9,863 nt of DNA, taken from the NCBI GenBank assembly GCA_028697935.1, contig JAQVEM010000044.1, positions 1 to 9,863 on the forward strand. The letters run 5' to 3'. Under the pieces are notes generated by a model. It saw only the letters and a list, made by a program, of their open reading frames with translations, was not told the DNA's origin and searched no databases. Made by a program: the position numbers and the translations under genes. This document shows, one piece after another, positions 1 through 6,313 of the stretch; within the stretch, counting starts at the first letter, position 1; each line of letters begins with the position of its first letter. This stretch comes from Actinomycetota bacterium (GTDB lineage: Bacteria > Actinomycetota > Humimicrobiia > Humimicrobiales > Humimicrobiaceae).

Positions 1-91
1 TATCACTAAAATATCCAAGCTACTTGAAAAATTGTCTTCATTTGCTTATTATTTAATTAGATAGTCTGAATCAGTCTCTTTAATTTGGGGG

Positions 92-120
92 AAATATTAC
101 CTCCTTAATAAGGAATATTT
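92..120. repeat. Interrupted palindrome upstream of the GntR gene
   Basis: The perfect palindrome CCTTAATAAGG (103-113) is flanked by the complementary arms AAATATT (92-98) and AATATTT (114-120), with four unpaired bases on the left side. A G-rich run at 87-91 could alternatively pair with CCTCC at 100-104. It could be a protein-binding site or a weak 3' hairpin of a gene left of the window. It lies about 95 bases upstream of the predicted promoter of the regulator gene. The arms are A+T-rich, so chance is a real possibility. Confidence 0.3.
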
Positions 121-210
121 TTATTAGCACATACTGCTTTGACAGGTGGTATAGAACTGACTCAGAAATTATTATATTTTTAGATTAAAAATTAGTGTAA
201 ATTAACTTTT

Positions 211-219
211 TGATATAAT
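211..219 (+). promoter_or_regulatory. Extended -10 promoter for the GntR regulator
   Basis: The sequence TGATATAAT gives a perfect TATAAT hexamer (214-219) with the TG dinucleotide one base upstream, which is the extended -10 form. No good -35 hexamer lies at the right distance; only weak ATTAGT-like sequence is seen near 191-196, and an extended -10 can compensate for that. Transcription would start near 226, giving a leader of about 55 bases. A 7-base inverted repeat, ATATTAG (222-228) and CTAATAT (248-254), covers the expected start and could serve autoregulation. Confidence 0.5.
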
Positions 220-281
220 ATATATTAGAAAACTAAGAATATATTGACTAATATTGTAAAAATAAGGAAAGATGCTTAAAT

Positions 282-1001
282 ATGGCGAAAGATGATTCCT
301 TTGATAATTTTTTAAAAGAAAATTCAGATATCGATTTGAGTGTAAAAACTGTTACCAGTGACAGAGTATATTCCATTTTAAGTCAGGCTATTTTCCAGGG
401 TGAATTAAAACCGGGTCAGCGGCTGGTAGAATCGAAGTTAGCCAAACTCATGAAAGTTAGCCGTACTCCAATAAGGGAAGCAATTATAGAATTGGAACAG
501 AAAGGCTTAGTTGTCTCTTCCCCTCCCAAAGGAGTAAGAGTTGCCCCTCTTCCTACTAAGGAAGCACTAAATGAATTTTATGATATTAGCAGTGTATTAA
601 GAGGTTTAGCAATCAGGAAGGCAATAGAAAATAATAATATAACTGAAAATAAGATAAAACAATTAAATGAAATTATTATCCAGAGTGAGAATTTTTTGAA
701 AGAAGGTTCTTTGAGAGATATTGCCAATTTAAATGTCAAATTCCATAATATTATAGAAGAATGTAGCAAAAGCAATGAATTAATAAATATGATAGATAGT
801 TTATATAAAAAATCGAGAGAACGTTTTTCAGAAATTTTATCTGAAAAGGATAGACAGAAAGAGTCAATTGAAGAACATAAGGTAATTGTAAAGGCAATAA
901 TAGATAAAGATGCAATCTTAGCAGAAAAATTAATAAGAGAACACATTGTAAATGGCAAAGAGTCTCTTATTAAAGAGATAGAATTGAGAAGAAGCTGTTA
1001 A
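282..1001 (+). CDS. GntR-family transcriptional regulator, FCD (FadR) subfamily
   Basis: This is a cytoplasmic DNA-binding regulator of 239 residues, the usual length for the family. The N-terminal winged helix-turn-helix spans roughly residues 25-90. It has the family hallmark VSRTPIREAIIELEQKGLV (59-77), followed by the wing around GVRVAP. The all-helical FCD ligand domain spans about 95-225. Its metal and ligand site is visible as N151, H155, H199 and H221; the first position is often Asp in this subfamily and is Asn here. FCD proteins usually respond to small organic acids or amino-acid-derived metabolites. Start choice: ATG at 282, with AAGGAAAG at 264-271, a rather long spacing. It is the first gene of the locus, on the same strand as the enzymes, but separated from them by 382 bases containing a separate promoter. 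It most likely controls that promoter through the GTATACC repeats at 1266-1298. The family call is secure; target and effector are inferred. Confidence 0.93.
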   Translation: MAKDDSFDNFLKENSDIDLSVKTVTSDRVYSILSQAIFQGELKPGQRLVESKLAKLMKVSRTPIREAIIELEQKGLVVSSPPKGVRVAPLPTKEALNEFYDISSVLRGLAIRKAIENNNITENKIKQLNEIIIQSENFLKEGSLRDIANLNVKFHNIIEECSKSNELINMIDSLYKKSRERFSEILSEKDRQKESIEEHKVIVKAIIDKDAILAEKLIREHIVNGKESLIKEIELRRSC

Positions 1002-1215
1002 TAGGGTAATAGATATAAGATTTTTGGCAACTGTTAGAAATTTACATATAAACAAAATATAAATACAAATCTCTTCCCATTAGAAATTTACCATCATCAG
1101 GTCTGCTATTCTCAAAGCTGCCGGTATCAAACCAAATTTCCAATCATTATCCTAAAAGAGATTGAATGCCGAGATGTTTTTAGTAAACTTGACTTGAACC
1201 GATTATGTTAACTAT
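1002..1215. other. Intergenic stretch without a recognisable gene
   Basis: No convincing gene or terminator is seen between the regulator stop codon and the next promoter. The 12-base sequence TTAGAAATTTAC occurs twice in direct orientation (1034-1045 and 1080-1091, 46 bases apart). The part from about 1070 to 1200 is less A+T-rich than its surroundings. Read on the - strand it has a short open stretch of about 33 codons that looks protein-like (for example DDGKFLMGRD), but it lacks a convincing start and ribosome site. It could be decayed coding or repeat sequence. Together with the promoter, operator and leader, it makes up the 382-base gap. Confidence 0.4.
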
Positions 1216-1244
1216 TTGACAGTAAAAGAAAATGCTATTATACT
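1216..1244 (+). promoter_or_regulatory. Near-consensus sigma-70/SigA promoter of the enzyme-transporter operon
   Basis: A perfect TTGACA (-35, 1216-1221) is followed after exactly 17 bases by TATACT (-10, 1239-1244), which matches consensus at five of six positions. A second TATAAT lies at 1244-1249 but would need a 22-base spacer. Transcription would begin near 1251, leaving an untranslated leader of about 130 bases before the dehydrogenase GTG. This is the strongest promoter visible in the window. It sits directly upstream of the GTATACC repeat cluster, an arrangement typical of a strong promoter held down by a repressor. Confidence 0.75.
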
Positions 1245-1265
1245 ATAATTAAATTACTTCATTGC

Positions 1266-1298
1266 ATACAGTATACCGTATACCATATAGTCTATACC
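1266..1298. promoter_or_regulatory. GTATACC repeat cluster, probable operator of the GntR/FCD regulator
   Basis: Two abutting direct copies of GTATACC (1271-1277 and 1278-1284) are followed by a third partial copy, TATACC (1293-1298). The first copy is also the centre of a 16-base near-palindrome, ATACAGTATACCGTAT (1266-1281), symmetrical except for the two bases flanking the GTATAC core; the second GTATAC has weaker symmetry around it. Short palindromes of this size suit dimeric GntR/FCD regulators. The cluster begins about 15 bases after the predicted transcription start, a position suited to repression by blocking the polymerase. I found no equally good copy upstream of the regulator gene. 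The repeats are seen directly; the binding partner is inferred from the neighbouring gene. Confidence 0.6.
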
Positions 1299-1323
1299 TT
1301 ACACATATAAAGTTGAAAATATA

Positions 1324-1338
1324 ACTGTAAGTAACAGT
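1324..1338 (+). promoter_or_regulatory. Small hairpin in the 5' leader of the operon
   Basis: The perfect 5-base inverted repeat ACTGT...ACAGT, with a 5-base loop, lies in the predicted untranslated leader, about 45 bases upstream of the start codon. Its left arm overlaps TGTAAG (1326-1331), which can alternatively pair with CTTACA (1298-1303) at the end of the operator cluster. Two mutually exclusive foldings are therefore possible. The stems are short and A+T-rich, with no recognisable riboswitch family and no T-tract, so a regulatory role is only a possibility. Confidence 0.25.
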
Positions 1339-1383
1339 ATTATTAAAATAAAAATATTTATATGTCGTTTAAGGAGTACTCGA

Positions 1384-2574
1384 GTGAACATCAAGACTAT
1401 TACTATCTGTGGAGGCGGAAATGCTACCCATGCAATCATTCCAATTCTGCGTAAACATTTTCATGGCAGCATCAGACTTTTCCTTTCTTTTAAAAATGAA
1501 TTAGATCAATTCAATCATTTGATGACAAGCAATAGGGATATCAAAGCGATTTATGGTTCAGAAACCTTTTTCGGGAGCCCGGATATTGTTAGTGATAATC
1601 CCGAAGAGGCATGTTTATATTCGGATTTAATCCTTTTGCCCCTACCCGCCTTTGCCCATGAATCAGTTTTAAAAAAGATTACCCCTTTTGTTATAGAAAA
1701 TGGAATTATTGGGGCTATTCCTGCAAGAGGTGGATTCGAGTTCTCTTCATTAAGCATTCTAAAAGAAAACGAAAGAGAAGATATAGCAATTTTTGGGATG
1801 CAGACTCTTCCCTGGGCATGTCGGATTAAAGAATATGCCAGACAGGTAGAGATACTGGGTGAAAAAAAATCTGTTGGATTATCATTATTCCCGCATGAAG
1901 GTATTTCCCATATATCAGAAACATTATCCAACTATTTTTCAGTCAATATAGAGCCGTTGCCTAATATGCTGACTCTTTCATTGGCAAACATTGGACAGAT
2001 TGTACATCCTGGAATAATGTATGGGCTTTTCAAAGGAAATGAACATAGAAAATATGAGAAAGAAGAAATCCCGCTATTCTATCATGGGGTGACCGGTGAT
2101 ATTGCTGAAATACTTGAACAAATGAGCAATGATATTCTTACTATAACTAGAGAAATACAAAAGAGATTTAAGAAAGTAGATTTAACAAAAGTATTAGGTT
2201 TAAAAGACTGGCTCATATTATCTTATAAGAATTCCATTGAAGATAGTCGAACCTTAGAAACCAGCTTTCTTACTAATAATGCCTATCGGGGTTTATTTGC
2301 TCCCATGAAAAAATTGGATAACGGCTACTATAGTCCTGATTTTAAATCACGTTATCTTACAGAAGATGTTCCATTCGGATTAATAGTGACTAAAGCAATT
2401 GCTATGCTGGCTCAGGTAGATACTCCCACTATTGATGAGGTTATTAAAACGGTCAGTGGATGGATGGAGAAAGAATATTTAGTAAATGGCGATTTAAAAG
2501 GAAGGGATATTTCTGAAGCAAGGATTCCTCAAAATTATAGCTTTAACAAATTAGAACAAATTATAAAATTATAG
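1384..2574 (+). CDS. NAD(P)-dependent octopine/nopaline (opine) dehydrogenase family protein
   Basis: A predicted cytoplasmic oxidoreductase of 396 residues. Family members reversibly join a 2-oxo acid and an amino acid by reductive condensation, or cleave such opines oxidatively. Residues 1-180 form the Rossmann domain, with the dinucleotide loop ICGGGNATHAI (8-18). The C-terminal opine dehydrogenase domain (about 190-370) has NIGQIVHPG (202-210), whose His208 matches the family's catalytic His, and YLTEDVPFGL (324-333), whose Asp328 is the likely partner Asp. Start choice: GTG at 1384, with AAGGAG seven bases upstream (1371-1376). It is the first gene after the strong promoter and operator, and 50 bases precede the B12 mutase-like gene. 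Family assignment is firm. The actual amino and oxo-acid substrates cannot be read from sequence. Placement next to an uptake system favours a catabolic direction. Confidence 0.88.
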   Translation: MNIKTITICGGGNATHAIIPILRKHFHGSIRLFLSFKNELDQFNHLMTSNRDIKAIYGSETFFGSPDIVSDNPEEACLYSDLILLPLPAFAHESVLKKITPFVIENGIIGAIPARGGFEFSSLSILKENEREDIAIFGMQTLPWACRIKEYARQVEILGEKKSVGLSLFPHEGISHISETLSNYFSVNIEPLPNMLTLSLANIGQIVHPGIMYGLFKGNEHRKYEKEEIPLFYHGVTGDIAEILEQMSNDILTITREIQKRFKKVDLTKVLGLKDWLILSYKNSIEDSRTLETSFLTNNAYRGLFAPMKKLDNGYYSPDFKSRYLTEDVPFGLIVTKAIAMLAQVDTPTIDEVIKTVSGWMEKEYLVNGDLKGRDISEARIPQNYSFNKLEQIIKL

Positions 2575-2624
2575 ATTACCCATTCTTTGGAAACTTTGGA
2601 AAAGGAAAAAGGAGAGATTTTAAG

Positions 2625-5600
2625 GTGGATAAATTAAATAAAAAAAGAAGAGTATTAAACTGCTCCATAGACCCTTGTGTGCACACCTTAGGAGTAGAGA
2701 GATTTGCTGAGTGGCTGGAAAGTAAAGGAATAGGTTATATTGCCATTAAATTAGGGCCAGCTGTTACTATTGATGAATTGATAGATAAAATTAGAGAGTC
2801 GAAGGCGGAAGTGGTAACCTTCAGCTATCGATTGGGGGATTTACATGTTGATGAAATTATTAAAGAGTTGGTAGAAAAGGTATATAAATATGGCTTACAA
2901 CCGGAAAAAAGTGGGATAAGGTATTGTTTTGGCGGACTGAGGCCGGCAGCAAATTTAGTCAGAGCAATGACCGGCTTACCTATATTAGAAGATAGGTTTT
3001 CACCCCCTGAAGATAGGCACTTTAACCTGGAAAAGATTGCTGAAGAGTATAAGGACAACGAGAAATTCCAGGGATTTTTTGAAATGGTAGTCGATGATTA
3101 TGTAACAATGGAGGAGTTAGAATATTTTGCTCAGAGAAAGATTAGGATTGCCAGAGAGAAAATTAAATGGTCTGATGATCTATTGGAAAGAATTAAACAG
3201 GTACGCCGATTAGAGAATAGGCCAATTATCAGGGCCCACATTGGGGCAGCTGCCGAAACAATTGAGCCAACAGTGGAGGGAACCAGAGAGATTAGTGAAG
3301 CAGGAGCCATGGAGATAGTTTCTTTAGCCCCGGATCAAGCCAGTCAGGCATTTCTGGCTAAATTTGTACGTGGAGAAGAAGACCCGGAGAAATACCGTAA
3401 AGGAGAGGGTGGGGCGCCGATTCGCAGCAAAAAAGATTTAAGAAGGCTGAAAGAGGCAACACAGTGTGGAAATTATCCTATGATTAGAATTTACTCCGGT
3501 ACCGATGAGTTAGTAGAATTGGCAAAGATATTTGAAGAAACTCTACATATGCCTTTCCCGGCTGTACCCATATTCTTTTATAATCGTTTAGATGGAAGAG
3601 GCCCTCTTTCTATCCTGGATGGAATTACTGAACATTTCAATACCATGCGTTGGTGGGCTTCTATAGATAAACCTCTGGAGATAAATGACCCACACCAATG
3701 GCAGCTTAGAAGATGCTCGGATGATATGTATGTTACCGACCACATCCTCTGTGGCATTATTGCTCTAAAAATGGGTATAAAGAATTATGTAATGCAACTG
3801 ATGTTTGATTTGCCACCTGAAATAAACCCCAGATATGATTTGGCAAAGATGAAGGCATCCTTTGAGTTGATTGAACCATTAACAAGGCATTTTGATTTTA
3901 ATATTATCAAAGAAACTAGAGGAGGACTTTCCAGCTTTCCTCCCAATTTGGATAAGGCAAAAAGTCACCTTACTATGACTACATACTGGCAGATGTTTAT
4001 GGACCCCGATATTATTCATGTGGTCAGTTACTGTGAAGCACACCATGATGCCAAGGCAGAAGATATTATTGCCAGTTGTGATATTACCAAACAGACAATT
4101 GAAGAATATTATCGTACCCCACTTCCAGAGATATGGCAGCTTCCTGATGTGATTGCCCGCAAGGAAGAGCTAAAAAAAGGGGCTATGTATAACATTCTTC
4201 ATCTTGCTTTGATGGGCGGATATGAAGGCAAAGTAAATTTAGAAAACTTTTTTGACTATGCCGTCACACCCGAAGAAGCCGCCCAAAGAAAGAATACAGC
4301 CGAGAGAGAAATGAACTATGAAACAATGTTACTGGATTTTGCAGATGAAAAGAATTATCCATCCGGACAATGTGACATTATAAGCGCCGATAATCTTGAT
4401 CTGGCTCTACAGGTGGGTTTATTCCAGGCACCTCAGGTGACCGTGATAGACAAACGTTATGAATTAGCAGGAATGTGCAAGACCAAAATAGTAGATGGAA
4501 CTTGCCGTATAGATGAGTTCTGTCTGGAAAAGGTAAAAGATGAAATTGAAAGGGTGGATAAGGTCAGAGAACGATTCCCCTGGTATTTTTATAAAGATGT
4601 AAGTCAGACTGATGAATTATCTATAGTAGCACAATCAAAAGATGCTTTAGTGGAAGACCACCTCCTATTATCATTTAAAGACCAATTAGGTATAAAGGAC
4701 TTAAAAGACAAGAAGATACTGGCGGTAGATTTTGGCAGCACCTATACCAAGGTTGCCATCTTTAACACAAATTCAGATGAGGTTGACTTGCGCTATGTTC
4801 CAACAACAGTCGATGATATTCGAGAAGGTCTGGCAAACGGTTTAGGATGTCTTGAGGCATGCCAGAAAGAAGGAAATTGGAGACCTTTGCAAGAGAAGAT
4901 GGATAAATTTGATATAAAACTTCCCTGTAGCAGTGCAAAAGGTGGTTTGAAGATGGTAACCGTTGCCTCTACTGAAAGGGAGAGTGGATTTGCAGCTGAT
5001 CTTGCCGCTTTGACTGCAGGGGCAAAACTTCTCAATAGTTATGATGGAAGATTATCTTCAAAAGAAGCCCGGGTAATTTATTTAGAAGATTGTCCTGAAA
5101 TTATTCTCTTGAGCGGTGGAGTAAATGAAGGCGGAGATACAGAAACAGTTTTACATAATGCCAGAATATTGGCTGAAACAGCAAAATTAGCAACATATGC
5201 CAAATATGGAATACCCATTATTTATGCCGGTAATGAAGATGTTAATGAAGAAATACTGGAAATATTCCACAATCACAATATTGATGTAAGGGTAACAGGA
5301 AATATAATGCCTGAGGTGAATAATTACAATATTGATGTAGTAAATGAAGCGATAAGGGAGCTCTTTCAGACTGTGGTTATCAGAGGCAAAGGATTTGATG
5401 TAGTAGAAGAATATATGAGCGCAAAGTTTATACCCACTCCTCGAGCTGCTTTTATAGGAATTAACCTATTGGCTCGAGGTTATGGTGAAGAGGAAGGAAT
5501 TGGAAATATTGTGGCTTTAGATATTGGTGGCTGTACTACCGACTTTTTTGCCAACGTACATTCCAATCCCCTCTATCGCTATCCTTGGGATGATGCCAAG

Positions 5601-6284
5601 AAAAAAGTAAAAAGAACTATTCTAAAAACTCCAAATTACCCCCTGGCTTATCGTAGAGTAGAAGGCAAATACGGATTAGCCTATAATGCAGAAAATTTGA
5701 TGGAACTGGAGAAATTTAAAAATGGCTCAGTAGAAAAAGAAATCAGTGAACTGTTTAATCAGAAATATCCTGATTTTAAAGGGAATGGTGACCATTTAGA
5801 TAGGGTTTTAACGTACAAAGAACACAAATGGTCTATCAAGTTAAAAAAATACTTAAAATGGATACATGATAATCCCCATATTATGCCTACTACCGAAGAG
5901 GAAAACTTTATCAGGAGTATTCTGGCTAAGGAAACTTTAGCGATTGCCACAGCCAACAATGTAGGACATGTCAAAGAAACTGATGTTTATTTTTTACAGG
6001 AGGGAGTCAATTTCTTTACTCAGGATTGTACACTGGTATTAGTCGGAGGAACAGTGTATCATAAATGTAAAGAGAATAAAGGATACCTTATGGATGACCT
6101 TAAGATGATTACAAGAGGAGCCCTTTTTAATCCCAAAGAATATACAATTTTGAGACCAAACCATACGATTTTACTGGATGCTTCATATATTCTATCAACT
6201 GTGGGCGGTCTTTTTGGAAGGATTGATCCTGAAAAAGCCATTCGTATTATGAAGAAAAACTTCGTACCATTAGAGGTAGAATAA
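2625..6284 (+). CDS. Single-chain glutamate-mutase-like protein: B12-binding (GlmS-like), TIM-barrel (GlmE-like) and GlmL/MutL ATPase domains fused
   Basis: A 1219-residue cytoplasmic protein; three domains are visible in order. (1) About 1-125, cobalamin-binding Rossmann-like fold: DPCVHTLG (16-23) at the lower-ligand position, SYRLGD (67-72) for the SxL site and FGG (102-104) for the conserved GG. (2) About 195-660, a divergent GlmE-type barrel. The best matches by eye to clostridial GlmE are around YSGTDELVELAKI (290-302), EINDPHQW (352-359) with the helix after it, and DLALQVGLF to DGTCRI (592-629). (3) About 690-1219, GlmL/MutL actin-fold ATPase: DFGSTYTK (702-709), CSSAKGGLKM (768-777), LLSGG (828-832), DIGGCTTD (966-973), VGGT (1140-1143). 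GlmS, GlmE and GlmL are normally separate proteins of about 140, 480 and 460 residues. GlmL is thought to help maintain the mutase. The likely role is a radical carbon-skeleton rearrangement with built-in ATP-driven cofactor maintenance; the substrate is uncertain. Start: GTG at 2625, with AAAAAGGAG about ten bases upstream and no nearby ATG. The frame is unbroken throughout. Confidence 0.85.
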   Translation: MDKLNKKRRVLNCSIDPCVHTLGVERFAEWLESKGIGYIAIKLGPAVTIDELIDKIRESKAEVVTFSYRLGDLHVDEIIKELVEKVYKYGLQPEKSGIRYCFGGLRPAANLVRAMTGLPILEDRFSPPEDRHFNLEKIAEEYKDNEKFQGFFEMVVDDYVTMEELEYFAQRKIRIAREKIKWSDDLLERIKQVRRLENRPIIRAHIGAAAETIEPTVEGTREISEAGAMEIVSLAPDQASQAFLAKFVRGEEDPEKYRKGEGGAPIRSKKDLRRLKEATQCGNYPMIRIYSGTDELVELAKIFEETLHMPFPAVPIFFYNRLDGRGPLSILDGITEHFNTMRWWASIDKPLEINDPHQWQLRRCSDDMYVTDHILCGIIALKMGIKNYVMQLMFDLPPEINPRYDLAKMKASFELIEPLTRHFDFNIIKETRGGLSSFPPNLDKAKSHLTMTTYWQMFMDPDIIHVVSYCEAHHDAKAEDIIASCDITKQTIEEYYRTPLPEIWQLPDVIARKEELKKGAMYNILHLALMGGYEGKVNLENFFDYAVTPEEAAQRKNTAEREMNYETMLLDFADEKNYPSGQCDIISADNLDLALQVGLFQAPQVTVIDKRYELAGMCKTKIVDGTCRIDEFCLEKVKDEIERVDKVRERFPWYFYKDVSQTDELSIVAQSKDALVEDHLLLSFKDQLGIKDLKDKKILAVDFGSTYTKVAIFNTNSDEVDLRYVPTTVDDIREGLANGLGCLEACQKEGNWRPLQEKMDKFDIKLPCSSAKGGLKMVTVASTERESGFAADLAALTAGAKLLNSYDGRLSSKEARVIYLEDCPEIILLSGGVNEGGDTETVLHNARILAETAKLATYAKYGIPIIYAGNEDVNEEILEIFHNHNIDVRVTGNIMPEVNNYNIDVVNEAIRELFQTVVIRGKGFDVVEEYMSAKFIPTPRAAFIGINLLARGYGEEEGIGNIVALDIGGCTTDFFANVHSNPLYRYPWDDAKKKVKRTILKTPNYPLAYRRVEGKYGLAYNAENLMELEKFKNGSVEKEISELFNQKYPDFKGNGDHLDRVLTYKEHKWSIKLKKYLKWIHDNPHIMPTTEEENFIRSILAKETLAIATANNVGHVKETDVYFLQEGVNFFTQDCTLVLVGGTVYHKCKENKGYLMDDLKMITRGALFNPKEYTILRPNHTILLDASYILSTVGGLFGRIDPEKAIRIMKKNFVPLEVE

Positions 6285-6313
6285 TAAAAATAAATAATAA
6301 GAGGTAAAAGGAT

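Noticed and set aside
2..64. Possible 3' end of an upstream + strand gene (20 codons ending in TAG at 62-64)
   Set aside because: The composition is compatible with coding, but a second frame (3-56) is open over nearly the same stretch. Twenty codons at a window edge cannot be told from chance.
272..295. Seven-codon + strand reading frame (MLKYGER) overlapping the start of the regulator gene
   Set aside because: AAGGA is only about three bases before its ATG, too close for good initiation, and such a short frame is expected by chance.
963..978. Inverted repeat TCTCTT/AAGAGA near the end of the regulator gene, considered as a terminator
   Set aside because: It lies inside the coding region and is not followed by a T-tract.
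2585..2602. Tandem 9-base repeat CTTTGGAAA (two copies) before the mutase-like gene
   Set aside because: It is two copies only, in a purine-rich spacer, with no symmetry or known site type; likely a small slippage duplication.
4793..5035. - strand open frames inside the mutase-like and other genes
   Set aside because: They are antisense shadows of clearly coding + strand sequence, without ribosome sites or family resemblance.
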